Shown: one piece after another, positions 24,876 to 33,813 of the stretch
Position numbering within the stretch: the stretch's first letter is position 1
Layout: each line of letters starts with the position of its first letter
Assembly (NCBI RefSeq): GCF_013031245.1
Contig: NZ_WPZL01000029.1
Coordinates: 1-46,257, forward strand
Source: Ruegeria lacuscaerulensis
GTDB lineage: Bacteria; Pseudomonadota; Alphaproteobacteria; Rhodobacterales; Rhodobacteraceae
DNA: 46,257 bases
Reading direction: 5' to 3'
Position numbers and translations under genes: made by a program
Notes under the pieces: model-generated
What the model was told of the DNA's origin: nothing
Seen by the model: the letters and a program-made list of their open reading frames with translations, nothing else
The model's database searches: none

Positions 24876-26021
24876 ATGCAGACCGCCCCTTCTTCAAACC
24901 CCCTTCATGTCGTCGAAATGGGCTCCCAGTTTGGCATGGGCGGCATCACCCGGCATATCCTGGGGTTGAGCGACTGGCTGGAGGCCAGGAACCATCGCAT
25001 CACGCTGGCAGGCACCGCCGATATCTGGGCCGGTCCGGACCGGGGGGCCGGATTTCTGGACCTGCCCACCCGCTATGTCGCAGGCGAAGGCGGCAGCATC
25101 GTCAACCGGCTGCGCCATACGGCCGGCGCGGCCTGGCGGTTGCGGCGCTGGCTGGCGGAAAATCCGGTCGATCTGATCCATTGCCATGAATCCGCACCTG
25201 CTCTGGTCGCCAATCTGGCCCGCACCGGACGGCGCATTCCGGTGGCCGTCACCTATCACGGGTCGGAGCCCGAACGGATTGCGGCCTTTGGCCGGATTGC
25301 CGCGAAATGCGATCTGGTGATCACACCCAGCCATCGCTCGGCCGAAGATCTGGCAACCATCGGCAATGTGCCAATGGATAAGCTGAAGGTGATCGGTCTG
25401 GGCGTATCGCCTCCGCCCAAGGACAGCGCAGAGGATATCGCCGAACTGCGGGCCAAATTGCTTGGGGATGGCGAACGGGTAATCCTGACACTGGCGCGCC
25501 TGCAGCCGCAGAAGGGGATCGACATTCTGATCGATTGCGTCACCCGGCTGAAGCAGACCCATCCCGGCTACCGCTTTGTTGTTGCAGGCGACGGACCAGA
25601 CGAGGCAAAGCTGCATGCTCTGGCGCGGGAAAAAGGGGTTGGCAAACATCTGCAATTCATCGGCCGGACGGATAAACCGATCCGTCATCTGCGCGCGGCG
25701 GACCTGTTCCTGCTGACCTCGCGGTGGGAGGCGCTGCCCTTCACCATCGCCGAGGCGTTTCAGGCTGGAACGCCCGCCGTGGCCACCGCCTGTTCCGGCG
25801 TGGTCGAACTGATCGACGACAGCGTTGGTGCGGTGGTGCCCATCGGCGATATCGACGCGATCTGCACGGCAGTGGCGGATGTTCTGTCAGATGAGAGCCG
25901 CCGTCAAACACTGGCAGACAACGCCCTGCAACGCAGCCGGGAGGACCGGTTCGACCCCAATTGGGTGCATCACCAGTTTGAAAAAACCTATTACGATCTG
26001 GCAGGGCGGTCGCGGGGCTGA
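24876..26021 (+). CDS. GT4 family glycosyltransferase
   Basis: A 381-residue GT-B enzyme. EMGSQFGMGGITRHI is the glycine-rich N-terminal loop, LTLARLQPQKGIDILI opens the donor domain, and WEALPFTIAEAFQAGTP carries the E-x7-E nucleotide-sugar motif. There are no membrane helices. It diverges from the other GT4 gene across about 220 bp and is convergent with the GMC gene, from which it is separated by 4 bp: the two stop codons lie inside a perfect palindrome (CTGACGCGTCAG, 26018-26029). It likely extends the same glycan. The ribosome site is weak. Confidence 0.87.
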   Translation: MQTAPSSNPLHVVEMGSQFGMGGITRHILGLSDWLEARNHRITLAGTADIWAGPDRGAGFLDLPTRYVAGEGGSIVNRLRHTAGAAWRLRRWLAENPVDLIHCHESAPALVANLARTGRRIPVAVTYHGSEPERIAAFGRIAAKCDLVITPSHRSAEDLATIGNVPMDKLKVIGLGVSPPPKDSAEDIAELRAKLLGDGERVILTLARLQPQKGIDILIDCVTRLKQTHPGYRFVVAGDGPDEAKLHALAREKGVGKHLQFIGRTDKPIRHLRAADLFLLTSRWEALPFTIAEAFQAGTPAVATACSGVVELIDDSVGAVVPIGDIDAICTAVADVLSDESRRQTLADNALQRSREDRFDPNWVHHQFEKTYYDLAGRSRG

Positions 26022-26025
26022 CGCG

Positions 26026-27657
26026 TCAGACGCCGCGTGCGCGGTCTGCGGTGACCTTCTCGGCGATCCGCGCGCCTGCGCGGGCTGACAGGGCCATGAT
26101 GGTCAGGCCGGGGTTCTGGAACGGATTGGTTGGAAACGACGCCGAGTCCGTGACATGGACATTGGGGCAATCGAACACTTCCAGATCCCTGTTCAGCACA
26201 TGTCGGGCAGGATCATCTCCCATGCATGCCCCTCCGGTCTCATGGATCGATGACCCCGGCTGCAGGGCCCCGTCGGGGGTATAGACCAGTGGCCCGGCCA
26301 TTTTGTAGGCCAGTTTCGACACCAGGCTTTCGCGCCCCAGCAGGTCATCGGGCAGGCCGAAAGTTTGCGACACGTCCTTCAGAGTGTCTTTCATATCCTG
26401 CACCATCGCGCGTTCATTGTCGGAATGGCGCAGCGTGACCTTTGGCGCCGGAACGCCCCAGGCATCGCGTTTATTGGGGTCAAGCTCTATCCGGTTTTCG
26501 GCGCGCGGCAGAACCTCTCCGATTGCCATGAAGAACCAGCCGGGCTCGATCCGCCCGACAGACCCCAACAAAGAGTAGCTGCGCAGGAACCCACAATCCT
26601 CACGGCCCCCACGGTTGCGGAAACCGGGAATATAAATGCCGGACTGAGCCCCGAAATCATAAGGATCATGATCGGGCCCCAGCCCTTCGACCTCGGGCAG
26701 GGTGCCTGCCCGAAAAACCATCAGATGATCCGACAGGTAGCGCCCCAGATTGCCCGATGAATTGCCCAGACCCTTCTCATGACGCGGCCCGTGGGAATTC
26801 AGCAAAAGCCGCACGGATTCAATGGTCGAGGCGCAAACCGCAATCACCCGCGCCCTCACGGTATGCTCCTGCCCGCTGGCCGCGTCGATATAGCGAACCC
26901 CGGTTGCCAGACCCGTCTGCGCATCGGTTTCGATCTTTGACACCACCGCCCCGCTGCGCAACTCAAAATTCCCGCTTGCCTGCGCTGCTGTCAGGGGCAG
27001 AGGCGTCCGCGCGGGAACATGGCGGATGATCCGGCAGGTGGTCGCGGGTCGATCCGGCCATTTCTCAGAAAGTTCGGCCATGAGCGCACGTTCGGCTTTG
27101 GTCAGAGAGTGCGGTGCGTCGTAGATACCATCCGGCAGGTTTTCGATCTGCGCCGCCTCGCCCGCAACACCCAGAAACTGTTCGACCCGGCCATACCAGG
27201 GATCGAGATCGGCATAGGAAATCGGCCAGCTGTCGCCGAACCCGTCCTGCTCGGCGGCCTTGAATTCCTGATCCGAAAGACGCAGCGCGTTGCGGCCCCA
27301 CAGATGCAGCCGTCCGCCGACCTGACGGGACCGGAACCAGTTGAAATGGGCGCCGGATGGCGTGGTGTAGGGGTTCTGTCGGTCATTGACGAACAGATGC
27401 CCGGTCAGGGGCGTAAAGGACATGCAGCGCGCCTGCACATGCTGTCCCCGCAGGATCGCCATGACACGGCTGAGGATGCTGACACGGGACCCGCCCGCGC
27501 GGTCGCTGTCGGGGAAATCTTCCTTGGGGTCCAGCGTACGCCCGGCTTCCAGCATCAATGTCCGGCAGCCGCGTTCGCTTGTTTCCTTCGCAACCCATCC
27601 CCCGGCAGCACCCGAGCCAATGACGATGACGTCGTATTCTGGTCCGGTTGCCTGCAT
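26026..27657 (-). CDS. GMC oxidoreductase, sugar-dehydrogenase-like
   Basis: A 543-residue flavoprotein with VIVIGSGAAGGWVAKE at the FAD site, a middle GMC signature around SRQVGGRLHLWGRNAL, and C-terminal SIHETGGACMG plus FPTNPFQNPGLTIMA with the catalytic His and Asn. It lacks the four-Cys insert of the other GMC gene and resembles the flavin subunits of gluconate or fructose dehydrogenases. No signal peptide is seen. It is the last gene of the 29731-26026 run (Gfo/Idh, GT2, GMC) and starts three bases after the GT2 stop. A role in oxidising a sugar unit before or after transfer is an inference from context. Confidence 0.82.
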   Translation of the reverse strand: MQATGPEYDVIVIGSGAAGGWVAKETSERGCRTLMLEAGRTLDPKEDFPDSDRAGGSRVSILSRVMAILRGQHVQARCMSFTPLTGHLFVNDRQNPYTTPSGAHFNWFRSRQVGGRLHLWGRNALRLSDQEFKAAEQDGFGDSWPISYADLDPWYGRVEQFLGVAGEAAQIENLPDGIYDAPHSLTKAERALMAELSEKWPDRPATTCRIIRHVPARTPLPLTAAQASGNFELRSGAVVSKIETDAQTGLATGVRYIDAASGQEHTVRARVIAVCASTIESVRLLLNSHGPRHEKGLGNSSGNLGRYLSDHLMVFRAGTLPEVEGLGPDHDPYDFGAQSGIYIPGFRNRGGREDCGFLRSYSLLGSVGRIEPGWFFMAIGEVLPRAENRIELDPNKRDAWGVPAPKVTLRHSDNERAMVQDMKDTLKDVSQTFGLPDDLLGRESLVSKLAYKMAGPLVYTPDGALQPGSSIHETGGACMGDDPARHVLNRDLEVFDCPNVHVTDSASFPTNPFQNPGLTIMALSARAGARIAEKVTADRARGV

Positions 27658-27660
27658 CGT

Positions 27661-28581
27661 TCAGGGCCTGCGCGTGATATAGCCCCAGACCTCGCCACAG
27701 GTCCAGGCGATGGTCAGGATGATGATATAGGGCAGCGCTGTCGGATACCGCAGAAGCCGCCCCTTGCTTGCTTGTGTCAGACCATGGCGTACCCACAGAA
27801 CCGGCGGGATCAGCGGGCTGGACACGATATAGGCCAGCCGTTTCGGACCGCTCATATGCATCGCCCGGATATGGCCGAACAGACGGCCCCAATGAAACCG
27901 TTCCGGCAACAGCCGACCCAGCGTGGCCGGAGGACGGACATGATCGACAACCAGCTCATTGGACAGCAACAACTCTTCACCCTGCTCGATCAGGAACCAG
28001 TGAACGACCGGTTCGCGGAACCGCTCTTTCCACAGATGGCGGGTCGCCTCGAGCGCCTTCCGGCTATAGGTCACATTCACGTCCGAAACCCATTCGGCCG
28101 GGCCGCTGTCAAACGGCAGGCCGTAGCGGCCAAAGTCGGTCACATAGAACGCCCAGTTGAGCAGCGAGACCGGTTCCTTGCAGTCGATGGCCCCGCCAAT
28201 GACATTCTTGCCGGTTTCCGCATGCAGGCGCATGACGGTGCGGGCCCAGTCAGGATGCGGATGCCCGCGATCTTCGAGGATCGCGATCACATCGCCGGTA
28301 GCGGCAGCCAGCCCTGCCGCGCGCCTGCGGTCAAACAGCTCATGCTGGCCCGCCTCGGATGTAATGGGGCGGGCAGGTGTGATCGCCCCGAGGTCCAGAA
28401 AATTCACATCCGGAAACTCCGCTGCATAATTGGCGGCATCCGAGACGCTTGCGTCATAAGGCACGATGATATCCAGCGGCGGCGGGTCTTCGAATGCGGC
28501 GACCGACACCAGAAAGTCGCGCAGGTAAGAGCCGCCATCGACAATCGTCACGACAATGGAAAGCGTTGGATGATCTGTCAC
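27661..28581 (-). CDS. GT2 family glycosyltransferase
   Basis: A 306-residue protein: SIVVTIVDGGSYLRD opens a GT-A domain, AILEDRGHPHPDWA is the donor loop (E-D instead of the classic D-x-D, common in this branch), and WVSDVNVTYSRKAL and FREPVVHWFLIEQGE follow. A hydrophobic C-terminus near residue 285 could tether it to the membrane. The GTG at 28581 is preferred because AGGAG lies six bases upstream; a TTG at 28596 in the same frame overlaps that site. It is the middle gene of the run with Gfo/Idh and GMC. The sugar is unknown. Confidence 0.78.
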   Translation of the reverse strand: MTDHPTLSIVVTIVDGGSYLRDFLVSVAAFEDPPPLDIIVPYDASVSDAANYAAEFPDVNFLDLGAITPARPITSEAGQHELFDRRRAAGLAAATGDVIAILEDRGHPHPDWARTVMRLHAETGKNVIGGAIDCKEPVSLLNWAFYVTDFGRYGLPFDSGPAEWVSDVNVTYSRKALEATRHLWKERFREPVVHWFLIEQGEELLLSNELVVDHVRPPATLGRLLPERFHWGRLFGHIRAMHMSGPKRLAYIVSSPLIPPVLWVRHGLTQASKGRLLRYPTALPYIIILTIAWTCGEVWGYITRRP

Positions 28582-28678
28582 CGCAAGCTCCTGCAACTGG
28601 AAAAACCCTGCCCTTTCAAGGCAGATACTGACAAGGCCCGGTCAGGATGCCAAGCGCCGTCTGGAAACCGGTCGGATG

Positions 28679-29731
28679 TCATGCGGCCATGTCCCCCAGC
28701 GCCTCAAGCGTGACCGGCTGGCCGGTTGCACTGCTTTCGCGCACCGCATCCGCAACCTCAATCGCCCGCAGGGCAGCATGGCCGTCGGAAATGCGCAAAC
28801 CCGTCTGCCCCTCACAAAGCCCGACAAATTCCTGCAACTCATCGGCAAAAGACAGCAGCGCCGTGGTTTTCCAGGATTTCAGTTTTTCCCGCAGTATGAT
28901 CCCGGGATAGCGGCGATGCTGGCGAGTGGGCTTGCCACCCGGACGATCCATGGTGATCAGCAATGTTTCCATCGGCGCATAAGCGCCACGCACCATGCCC
29001 TTGCTGCCATAGACGTCGACCTGGCTTTTGTAGCCCTTCCAGTCTGTCCAGGTCGCCTGATAGATCGCCGGAATACCCTCGGGGCTTTTGAAAATTGCCA
29101 TTGCGTTGTCTTCGGAACCGGGCTCGTTCCAGACCTTTTCGGTGGCGACGCCGTAAACGCTGGTGATTTCACCCAGCATGTGACGAGCCATGTCGGACAT
29201 GTGAATCCCCACATCCCACAACGCTCCGCCGCCCGATATGTCGGACTTGTATTCCCAGTCATACACGAATTTCGTCAGACCCTCATGACCGCCATAGATA
29301 CGCACATGATCGATCTCTCCGATCTGGCCCGACCCGATGACATCCTTCACGTATGAGAAGGCCGGGTAATAGCGCATGTTGAACCCGCCACCCAAGGCCT
29401 TTCCCGCGGCCCGGCCCGCCGCAACAATCCTGCGACTGGCCTCGACCGTGTTGGCCAGTGGCTTTTCCGACAGCACATGCAACCCCCGCTCAAACGCTGT
29501 CAGGCACACAGGTTCGCGCACATGCGCCGGCGTGGAAATCACGACCGCGTCCATGTCGACATCGAAGAACCTGTCCGCATCTGTAAAGGCCGACGCGCCA
29601 TTGGCCACGGCTTCGGCCCGGTGCATATCCGTATCCATAACGGCGGCAAGCGTGGTGTCGGGGTTGTCGATAATGGTCTGCACGCGCATCTGCCCGATCT
29701 TGCCGGCAGCTCCGATCACACCGATCCTCAT
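28679..29731 (-). CDS. Gfo/Idh/MocA-family sugar oxidoreductase
   Basis: A 350-residue protein. The N-terminal Rossmann fold begins IGVIGAAGKIGQMRV, and LSEKPLANT is the EKP signature whose Lys is catalytic. The C-terminal substrate domain includes GGGALWDVGIHMSDM with the usual D-x3-H pattern. The family oxidises or reduces sugars and sugar nucleotides with NAD(P); WbpB-like members act on UDP-glucuronic acid derivatives, which would suit the UDP-sugar dehydrogenase encoded nearby. The ATG at 29731 has AGGA five bases upstream; a GTG at 29743 is less likely. It is the first gene of a three-gene unit and diverges from an epimerase gene across a region with two palindromes. Confidence 0.86.
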   Translation of the reverse strand: MRIGVIGAAGKIGQMRVQTIIDNPDTTLAAVMDTDMHRAEAVANGASAFTDADRFFDVDMDAVVISTPAHVREPVCLTAFERGLHVLSEKPLANTVEASRRIVAAGRAAGKALGGGFNMRYYPAFSYVKDVIGSGQIGEIDHVRIYGGHEGLTKFVYDWEYKSDISGGGALWDVGIHMSDMARHMLGEITSVYGVATEKVWNEPGSEDNAMAIFKSPEGIPAIYQATWTDWKGYKSQVDVYGSKGMVRGAYAPMETLLITMDRPGGKPTRQHRRYPGIILREKLKSWKTTALLSFADELQEFVGLCEGQTGLRISDGHAALRAIEVADAVRESSATGQPVTLEALGDMAA

Positions 29732-29753
29732 AAAATTCCTCACTCAAAACCAT

Positions 29754-29768
29754 GGGGTGTTACACCCC
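29754..29768. promoter_or_regulatory. Perfect 15-bp palindrome, candidate operator 1
   Basis: GGGGTGTTACACCCC: 7-bp arms around one central base. It lies 23 bp from the Gfo/Idh ATG in the divergent region. A second palindrome of the same 7-1-7 geometry is centred 28 bp away. The pair looks like a regulatory site controlling both directions. Confidence 0.45.
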
Positions 29769-29781
29769 GGACATCTATAAC

Positions 29782-29796
29782 AGCAGATCATCTGCT
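29782..29796. promoter_or_regulatory. Perfect 15-bp palindrome, candidate operator 2
   Basis: AGCAGATCATCTGCT: 7-bp arms around one central base, 13 bp beyond the first palindrome. The arm sequence differs from the first, so it is either a second regulator's site or an unrelated stem. An imperfect repeat (TAGCGGAGTAG against CTACCCTGCGCTA) follows directly. Confidence 0.4.
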
Positions 29797-29886
29797 AGCG
29801 GAGTAGCATGCGCAACTACCCTGCGCTAGGCTTCTGAGACGCAACGATTTCATGCCTTGATTTGAATTGAAGAGGGATTGGCAACA

Positions 29887-30978
29887 GTGAACGTCACCGG
29901 ATCGGAAAAACTGCAGGGACAGAAGGTCTTCGTGACCGGCGCGACGGGATTTCTTGGGGCGCGGCTGGTTCCGGCCCTTCTGGAAAGCGGGGCGCGGGTC
30001 ACGGCCTTGCTGCGCAGCCGCCATGGCGCGAAAGATCTGGAGGCGAAGAGCGTCAATGTCGTCACCGCCGCGCTTGGCGATCATGCGGCGGTCGCAGAGA
30101 CCTTGCGTGGACACAACATACTAGCACATCTGGCCTATGACGTACGGGCCACCGCCGAAAAGAACCTGTCGGATTTTGCCGCATTATTCGGCGCGGCGCA
30201 GGACGCTGGCATCGGCAGGATCATCCATACCAGTTCCATCGTAACCTATGACGCCTGGCCCAACGAGGACCTGGATGAAACCAGTCCGATGCAACGCCCC
30301 GGCGGCAGCCCGTACCGTCAGGCCAAGATCGAGATGGAAAAACAGCTGATGGCCGGGCCGATCCCGGCGGCCATCCTTCAACCCACCTTGATTTATGGGC
30401 CCGGCAGCGCCTTGTGGACGGATCAGCTAACAGAAAATCTCGCCGCCGGAACACAGATTCTGCCGCAGCCAGAGGGGCTGTGTAATGGTGTGTTCGTCGA
30501 TGATGTGGTGCAGGCCATTCTCCGGGCGGCGGTGCTGGAGGATCTGGGGCAGGAACGCTTTGTCATTTCAGGGCCCGAACCGGTTGCATGGTCCGCCTTG
30601 TTGACCGGCTATTCCCGGATCATCGGCAAGGGCGACATCCGCCTGGAACCTTATCAGGCCCTCTCGGACCGGCTGGGCCCCGAGCCGGAGGAGCATGAGG
30701 CAGGCCCCGAGACCCTTTCGGTTGCGGCCCGGATCAGTGCGCTTGGCCGTACCCTGCTGGGGCGCGAGCGGTTCGAGGTGCTGGTGCGCGCCATCAAAAG
30801 GCGCGTGTCTTCGGGCGATGGTGTGGCCTATCCCAACCGGCATCTGCTGGAGCTTTTTGCCGCCAGGGGCGGGTGCAGCATCGCACAGGCGCAGGAACGG
30901 CTGGGCTATCAGCCCGACTATCCGCTTGAAAAAGGATTGGCCGCGACAGCAGACTATTTGCGGGGCCGGTTTGGCTGA
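29887..30978 (+). CDS. NAD-dependent epimerase/dehydratase family protein
   Basis: A 363-residue extended SDR with FVTGATGFLGARLV at the N-terminus, HTSSIVTYD at the catalytic strand and SPYRQAKIEMEK as YxxxK. QPTLIYGPGSALWTDQL and NGVFVDDVV complete the fold. The C-terminal 110 residues diverge from standard GalE-type enzymes. The GTG at 29887 is chosen because AGAGGGA sits nine bases upstream; a TTG at 29878 abuts that site. It diverges from the Gfo/Idh gene and precedes a GT4 gene by 67 bp. It probably shapes a nucleotide sugar; the reaction is not known. Confidence 0.78.
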   Translation: MNVTGSEKLQGQKVFVTGATGFLGARLVPALLESGARVTALLRSRHGAKDLEAKSVNVVTAALGDHAAVAETLRGHNILAHLAYDVRATAEKNLSDFAALFGAAQDAGIGRIIHTSSIVTYDAWPNEDLDETSPMQRPGGSPYRQAKIEMEKQLMAGPIPAAILQPTLIYGPGSALWTDQLTENLAAGTQILPQPEGLCNGVFVDDVVQAILRAAVLEDLGQERFVISGPEPVAWSALLTGYSRIIGKGDIRLEPYQALSDRLGPEPEEHEAGPETLSVAARISALGRTLLGRERFEVLVRAIKRRVSSGDGVAYPNRHLLELFAARGGCSIAQAQERLGYQPDYPLEKGLAATADYLRGRFG

Positions 30979-31045
30979 CGCCATGCCCATCATTTGAAAC
31001 GCAACCGCATGGCCCGGATTTCAGGGCCCCTATCAAGGCAAAAGC

Positions 31046-32221
31046 ATGCTGCATATCGGTGTAGACGCCAGTTCCTGGGAAAATGAACGTGGCTTTGGAC
31101 GGTTCACCCGCAATCTGATCCCTGCTCTGGCGGCGCGGCAATCGGGGTTCCGCTATACGTTGCTGTTCGATCAGGAACCGACGCGGCCCGTGCCCGAAGG
31201 TGTCGACATCCAGATCGCCGGGTCGGACCGGTCGATGTCAGAGGCCTCATCCGGCGCCTCGGCACGCGGCGGGGCGGACCTGATCACCATGGCGAGATCC
31301 GCGCAGCGGATGGAGTGTGATCTGTTCTTCTACCCGGCGGTCTATTCTTATTTCCCGCAACTGACCCGGCGCCCCTCGGTCGTGTGTTTTCATGACACCA
31401 TTCCCGAGCGTTTTCCCGATCTCATCTTCCCCAAAAAGCTGAACTTCCGCCTGTGGCAGGCGAAGTGCTGGCTGGCCAAAATGCGGGCGACGCGGGTGAT
31501 GACAATCTCGGACGCCTCGGCAAATGACCTGACGCGTATCCTGCGCATTCCCCGCGACCGGATAGACACGATCACCGAAGGGGCTGAAGCCATTTTCAGG
31601 CCTATCAACGATAATTCGGCTCTAATTCAGGCCAGACAGGCTCATGGCATCCCATCCGAAGCACCGCTTCTGGTCTATCTCGGGGGCTTCAACCGGCACA
31701 AAAACGTGCTGCGCCTGATCGAGGCCATGCCTCAGATCTTGGCACAAGTACCAGACACCCGCCTGGCCATCGTCGGACGCACCACCGGTGCGCGGTTCTG
31801 GGACAATGTCGAGGACCTCAAAGCCAGCGCTGCCGCTGATGCCGCCCGCTCTGAAAGCATCGTATTCACCGGCGAGATCGATGACCCGGAACTGGCTGCC
31901 CTGCTCAATGCTGCAGATGCGCTGGTCTTCCCCTCGCTCTGGGAAGGGTTCGGCCTGCCCGCGCTTGAGGCGATGTCCTGCGGCACGCCCGTTCTGTCTT
32001 CGGATCGCGGCAGCCTTCCGGAAGTGGTGGGCGATGGCGGGCTTTATTTCGATCCTCTGTCAAGCCAGGCTCTGGCCGATCAGACCGTCCGCCTGCTGAC
32101 CGAACCCGGCCTGCGGAACGCCCTGTCGCAAAAGGCGCTGGCGCAGGCTTCGATTTTTAGCTGGGACAAAGGTGCGGAATTGGCTGAAAAGTCGTTTCGG
32201 CAGGCATTACACCCAAAATAA
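31046..32221 (+). CDS. GT4 family glycosyltransferase (mannosyltransferase-like)
   Basis: A 391-residue GT-B enzyme with N-terminal IGVDASSWENERGFGRFTRNL, middle SVVCFHDTIPERFPD and TISDASANDL, donor-domain VYLGGFNRHKNVLRLIEA and the E-x7-E motif in WEGFGLPALEAMSCGTP. This subtype often includes mannosyl- or rhamnosyltransferases of exopolysaccharide pathways. No membrane helices. AAGG about seven bases before ATG 31046 supports the start. It is probably co-transcribed with the epimerase gene before it. Confidence 0.87.
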   Translation: MLHIGVDASSWENERGFGRFTRNLIPALAARQSGFRYTLLFDQEPTRPVPEGVDIQIAGSDRSMSEASSGASARGGADLITMARSAQRMECDLFFYPAVYSYFPQLTRRPSVVCFHDTIPERFPDLIFPKKLNFRLWQAKCWLAKMRATRVMTISDASANDLTRILRIPRDRIDTITEGAEAIFRPINDNSALIQARQAHGIPSEAPLLVYLGGFNRHKNVLRLIEAMPQILAQVPDTRLAIVGRTTGARFWDNVEDLKASAAADAARSESIVFTGEIDDPELAALLNAADALVFPSLWEGFGLPALEAMSCGTPVLSSDRGSLPEVVGDGGLYFDPLSSQALADQTVRLLTEPGLRNALSQKALAQASIFSWDKGAELAEKSFRQALHPK

Positions 32222-32358
32222 TTTAATTCTCCCCCTGATTTATTTTTTTGAGAAATCCTCAACAATGCCACCTTGCGACGAAAATTGAACCCACCTCAGA
32301 AACACAGTACTGCAGTCTGGAACCAGGCTGACAAATTTGTTGGATTCGCACCCCTTCC

Positions 32359-32378
32359 ACCCTATCCGTGGATGGGGT
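32359..32378. promoter_or_regulatory. Near-palindrome upstream of the UDP-sugar dehydrogenase
   Basis: ACCCTATCCGTGGATGGGGT has 9-bp arms that match except for one T/G wobble, with a 2-nt centre. It lies 64-83 bp before the dehydrogenase ATG. It may be an operator or a leader hairpin; there is no T-tract after it, so a terminator for the GT4 gene is less likely. Confidence 0.3.
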
Positions 32379-32442
32379 TAGAATTTCCGACAGCCATACC
32401 GTGAATTGATTTCAGTCTGCCTTTGTAAGATCAGGGTAAATT

Positions 32443-33813
32443 ATGAACTACGAGACTTCGCACCATCAGTCCCTCAGACAGCTCATCGCCACACGCGACG
32501 CGCGGGTTGCCGTTGTGGGGCTGGGCTATGTCGGCCTGCCGCTGGCGCTGACCGCATATGATGAGGGGTTCGATACCACCGGCGTTGATCTCAACCCCGA
32601 CCGGGTTGCGCGGATCAATCAGGGCGATCAGGTCATATCGTATCTGGCGCAGGACCGGATCGCGCACGCGATGAACAGTGGCAGGTTCCGCGCGACGCAG
32701 GACGCCGCAGCACTGGCCGAGGCCGATATCGTGCTGATCTGCGTACCGACGCCGCTGACCGACGCGCAGGACCCGGACATGCGCTTTGTCGCCGCCGCCG
32801 CCCAGACCATTGCGCAGCATCTGCGCCCGGGACAGCTGGTGGTGTTGGAAAGCAGCGTCTGGCCCGGCGCCACAACAACGCTGGTTCAACCCATCCTCGA
32901 GGCGGGTGGCCTGCGTGCTGGCTCTGATTTCTTTCTGGCCTTCTCGCCGGAACGCGAAGATCCCGGCAATGACAAGTTCGACACGCACAGCATTCCCAAA
33001 GTGGTGGGGGCCGACGACCCCCTGTCGCGGCAACTGGTCGAGGATTTCTATCGCGCCATCGTCACCAGCGCCGTACCGGTCAGCTCGGCCGCCACCGCCG
33101 AGGCGGTGAAGCTGGTCGAGAACAGCTTTCGCACCGTCAATATCGCCCTGGTCAACGAGTTGAAAACCGCACTCGAGGCGATGGATGTGGACGTTTGGGA
33201 AGTGATCGAGGCGGCAGCCACCAAGCCCTTTGGTTTCATGCCCTTCTATCCCGGCCCCGGCATTGGCGGGGCCTGCATTCCGGTCTCGCCCGCCTATCTG
33301 GCCTGGCGCGCGGCGGATGCGGGATCAGACACACCGATCATCAATCTGGCCCGCTCCAGCAACGACGCTGTTCCGTCCATGCTGGCCGCGCGGATGGCTG
33401 CGGAACTGGCGGCGCGCAATGGCTCGGCCTTGGCCGAAACCGGACAACCCCTGACCGGACAGCGCATCCTGCTGATGGGCATCGCCTATAAGCGCGATGT
33501 CGAGGACACCCGTCGCAGCCCTGCACTGGTGCTGCTGGACGAGTTGGAGAAACTGGGGGCCGAGGTCGCATATCACGACCCTTACTTCCCCTGTCTACCC
33601 GAAGGCGGAGAATTCCCACAGCTTGCCGGCCGGACCTCCGAACCGCTGACAGCCGAGAACCTGAGCCGCTATGCGGCGGTGGCCGTGATCACCGATCACA
33701 GCGCCCCGGATTACGCTCTGGTCGCGCGCGAGGCGGCACTGGTTTTCGATACTCGAAACGTGTTTGCAAAGCTGGGGATCACGGTGACAGGCGGGCGACT
33801 GGTCAAGATGTGA
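32443..33813 (+). CDS. UDP-sugar (UDP-N-acetylhexosamine) 6-dehydrogenase
   Basis: A 456-residue UDP-glucose/GDP-mannose dehydrogenase-family protein. VAVVGLGYVGLPLAL binds NAD, EAVKLVENSFRTVNIALVNEL holds the conserved Lys and Asn, and GPGIGGACIPVSP carries the catalytic Cys278. The C-terminal UDP-binding domain has ILLMGIAYKRDVEDTRRSPA. The four-electron oxidation makes a UDP-uronic acid; similarity to WbpA/TviB-type enzymes favours an N-acetylhexosamine. The usual GGHCIPVDP motif has Ala for His and Ser for Asp, an unusual active-site variant. AGGG precedes the ATG at 32443. It stands alone and could feed the Gfo/Idh enzyme. Confidence 0.88.
   Translation: MNYETSHHQSLRQLIATRDARVAVVGLGYVGLPLALTAYDEGFDTTGVDLNPDRVARINQGDQVISYLAQDRIAHAMNSGRFRATQDAAALAEADIVLICVPTPLTDAQDPDMRFVAAAAQTIAQHLRPGQLVVLESSVWPGATTTLVQPILEAGGLRAGSDFFLAFSPEREDPGNDKFDTHSIPKVVGADDPLSRQLVEDFYRAIVTSAVPVSSAATAEAVKLVENSFRTVNIALVNELKTALEAMDVDVWEVIEAAATKPFGFMPFYPGPGIGGACIPVSPAYLAWRAADAGSDTPIINLARSSNDAVPSMLAARMAAELAARNGSALAETGQPLTGQRILLMGIAYKRDVEDTRRSPALVLLDELEKLGAEVAYHDPYFPCLPEGGEFPQLAGRTSEPLTAENLSRYAAVAVITDHSAPDYALVAREAALVFDTRNVFAKLGITVTGGRLVKM

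Noticed and set aside
27019..28713. A 564-codon open frame on the plus strand
   Set aside because: It lies entirely opposite the GMC, GT2 and Gfo/Idh genes, has Arg/Gln/Pro-rich low-credibility composition, no ribosome site and no recognisable domain. It is a GC-rich antisense shadow.
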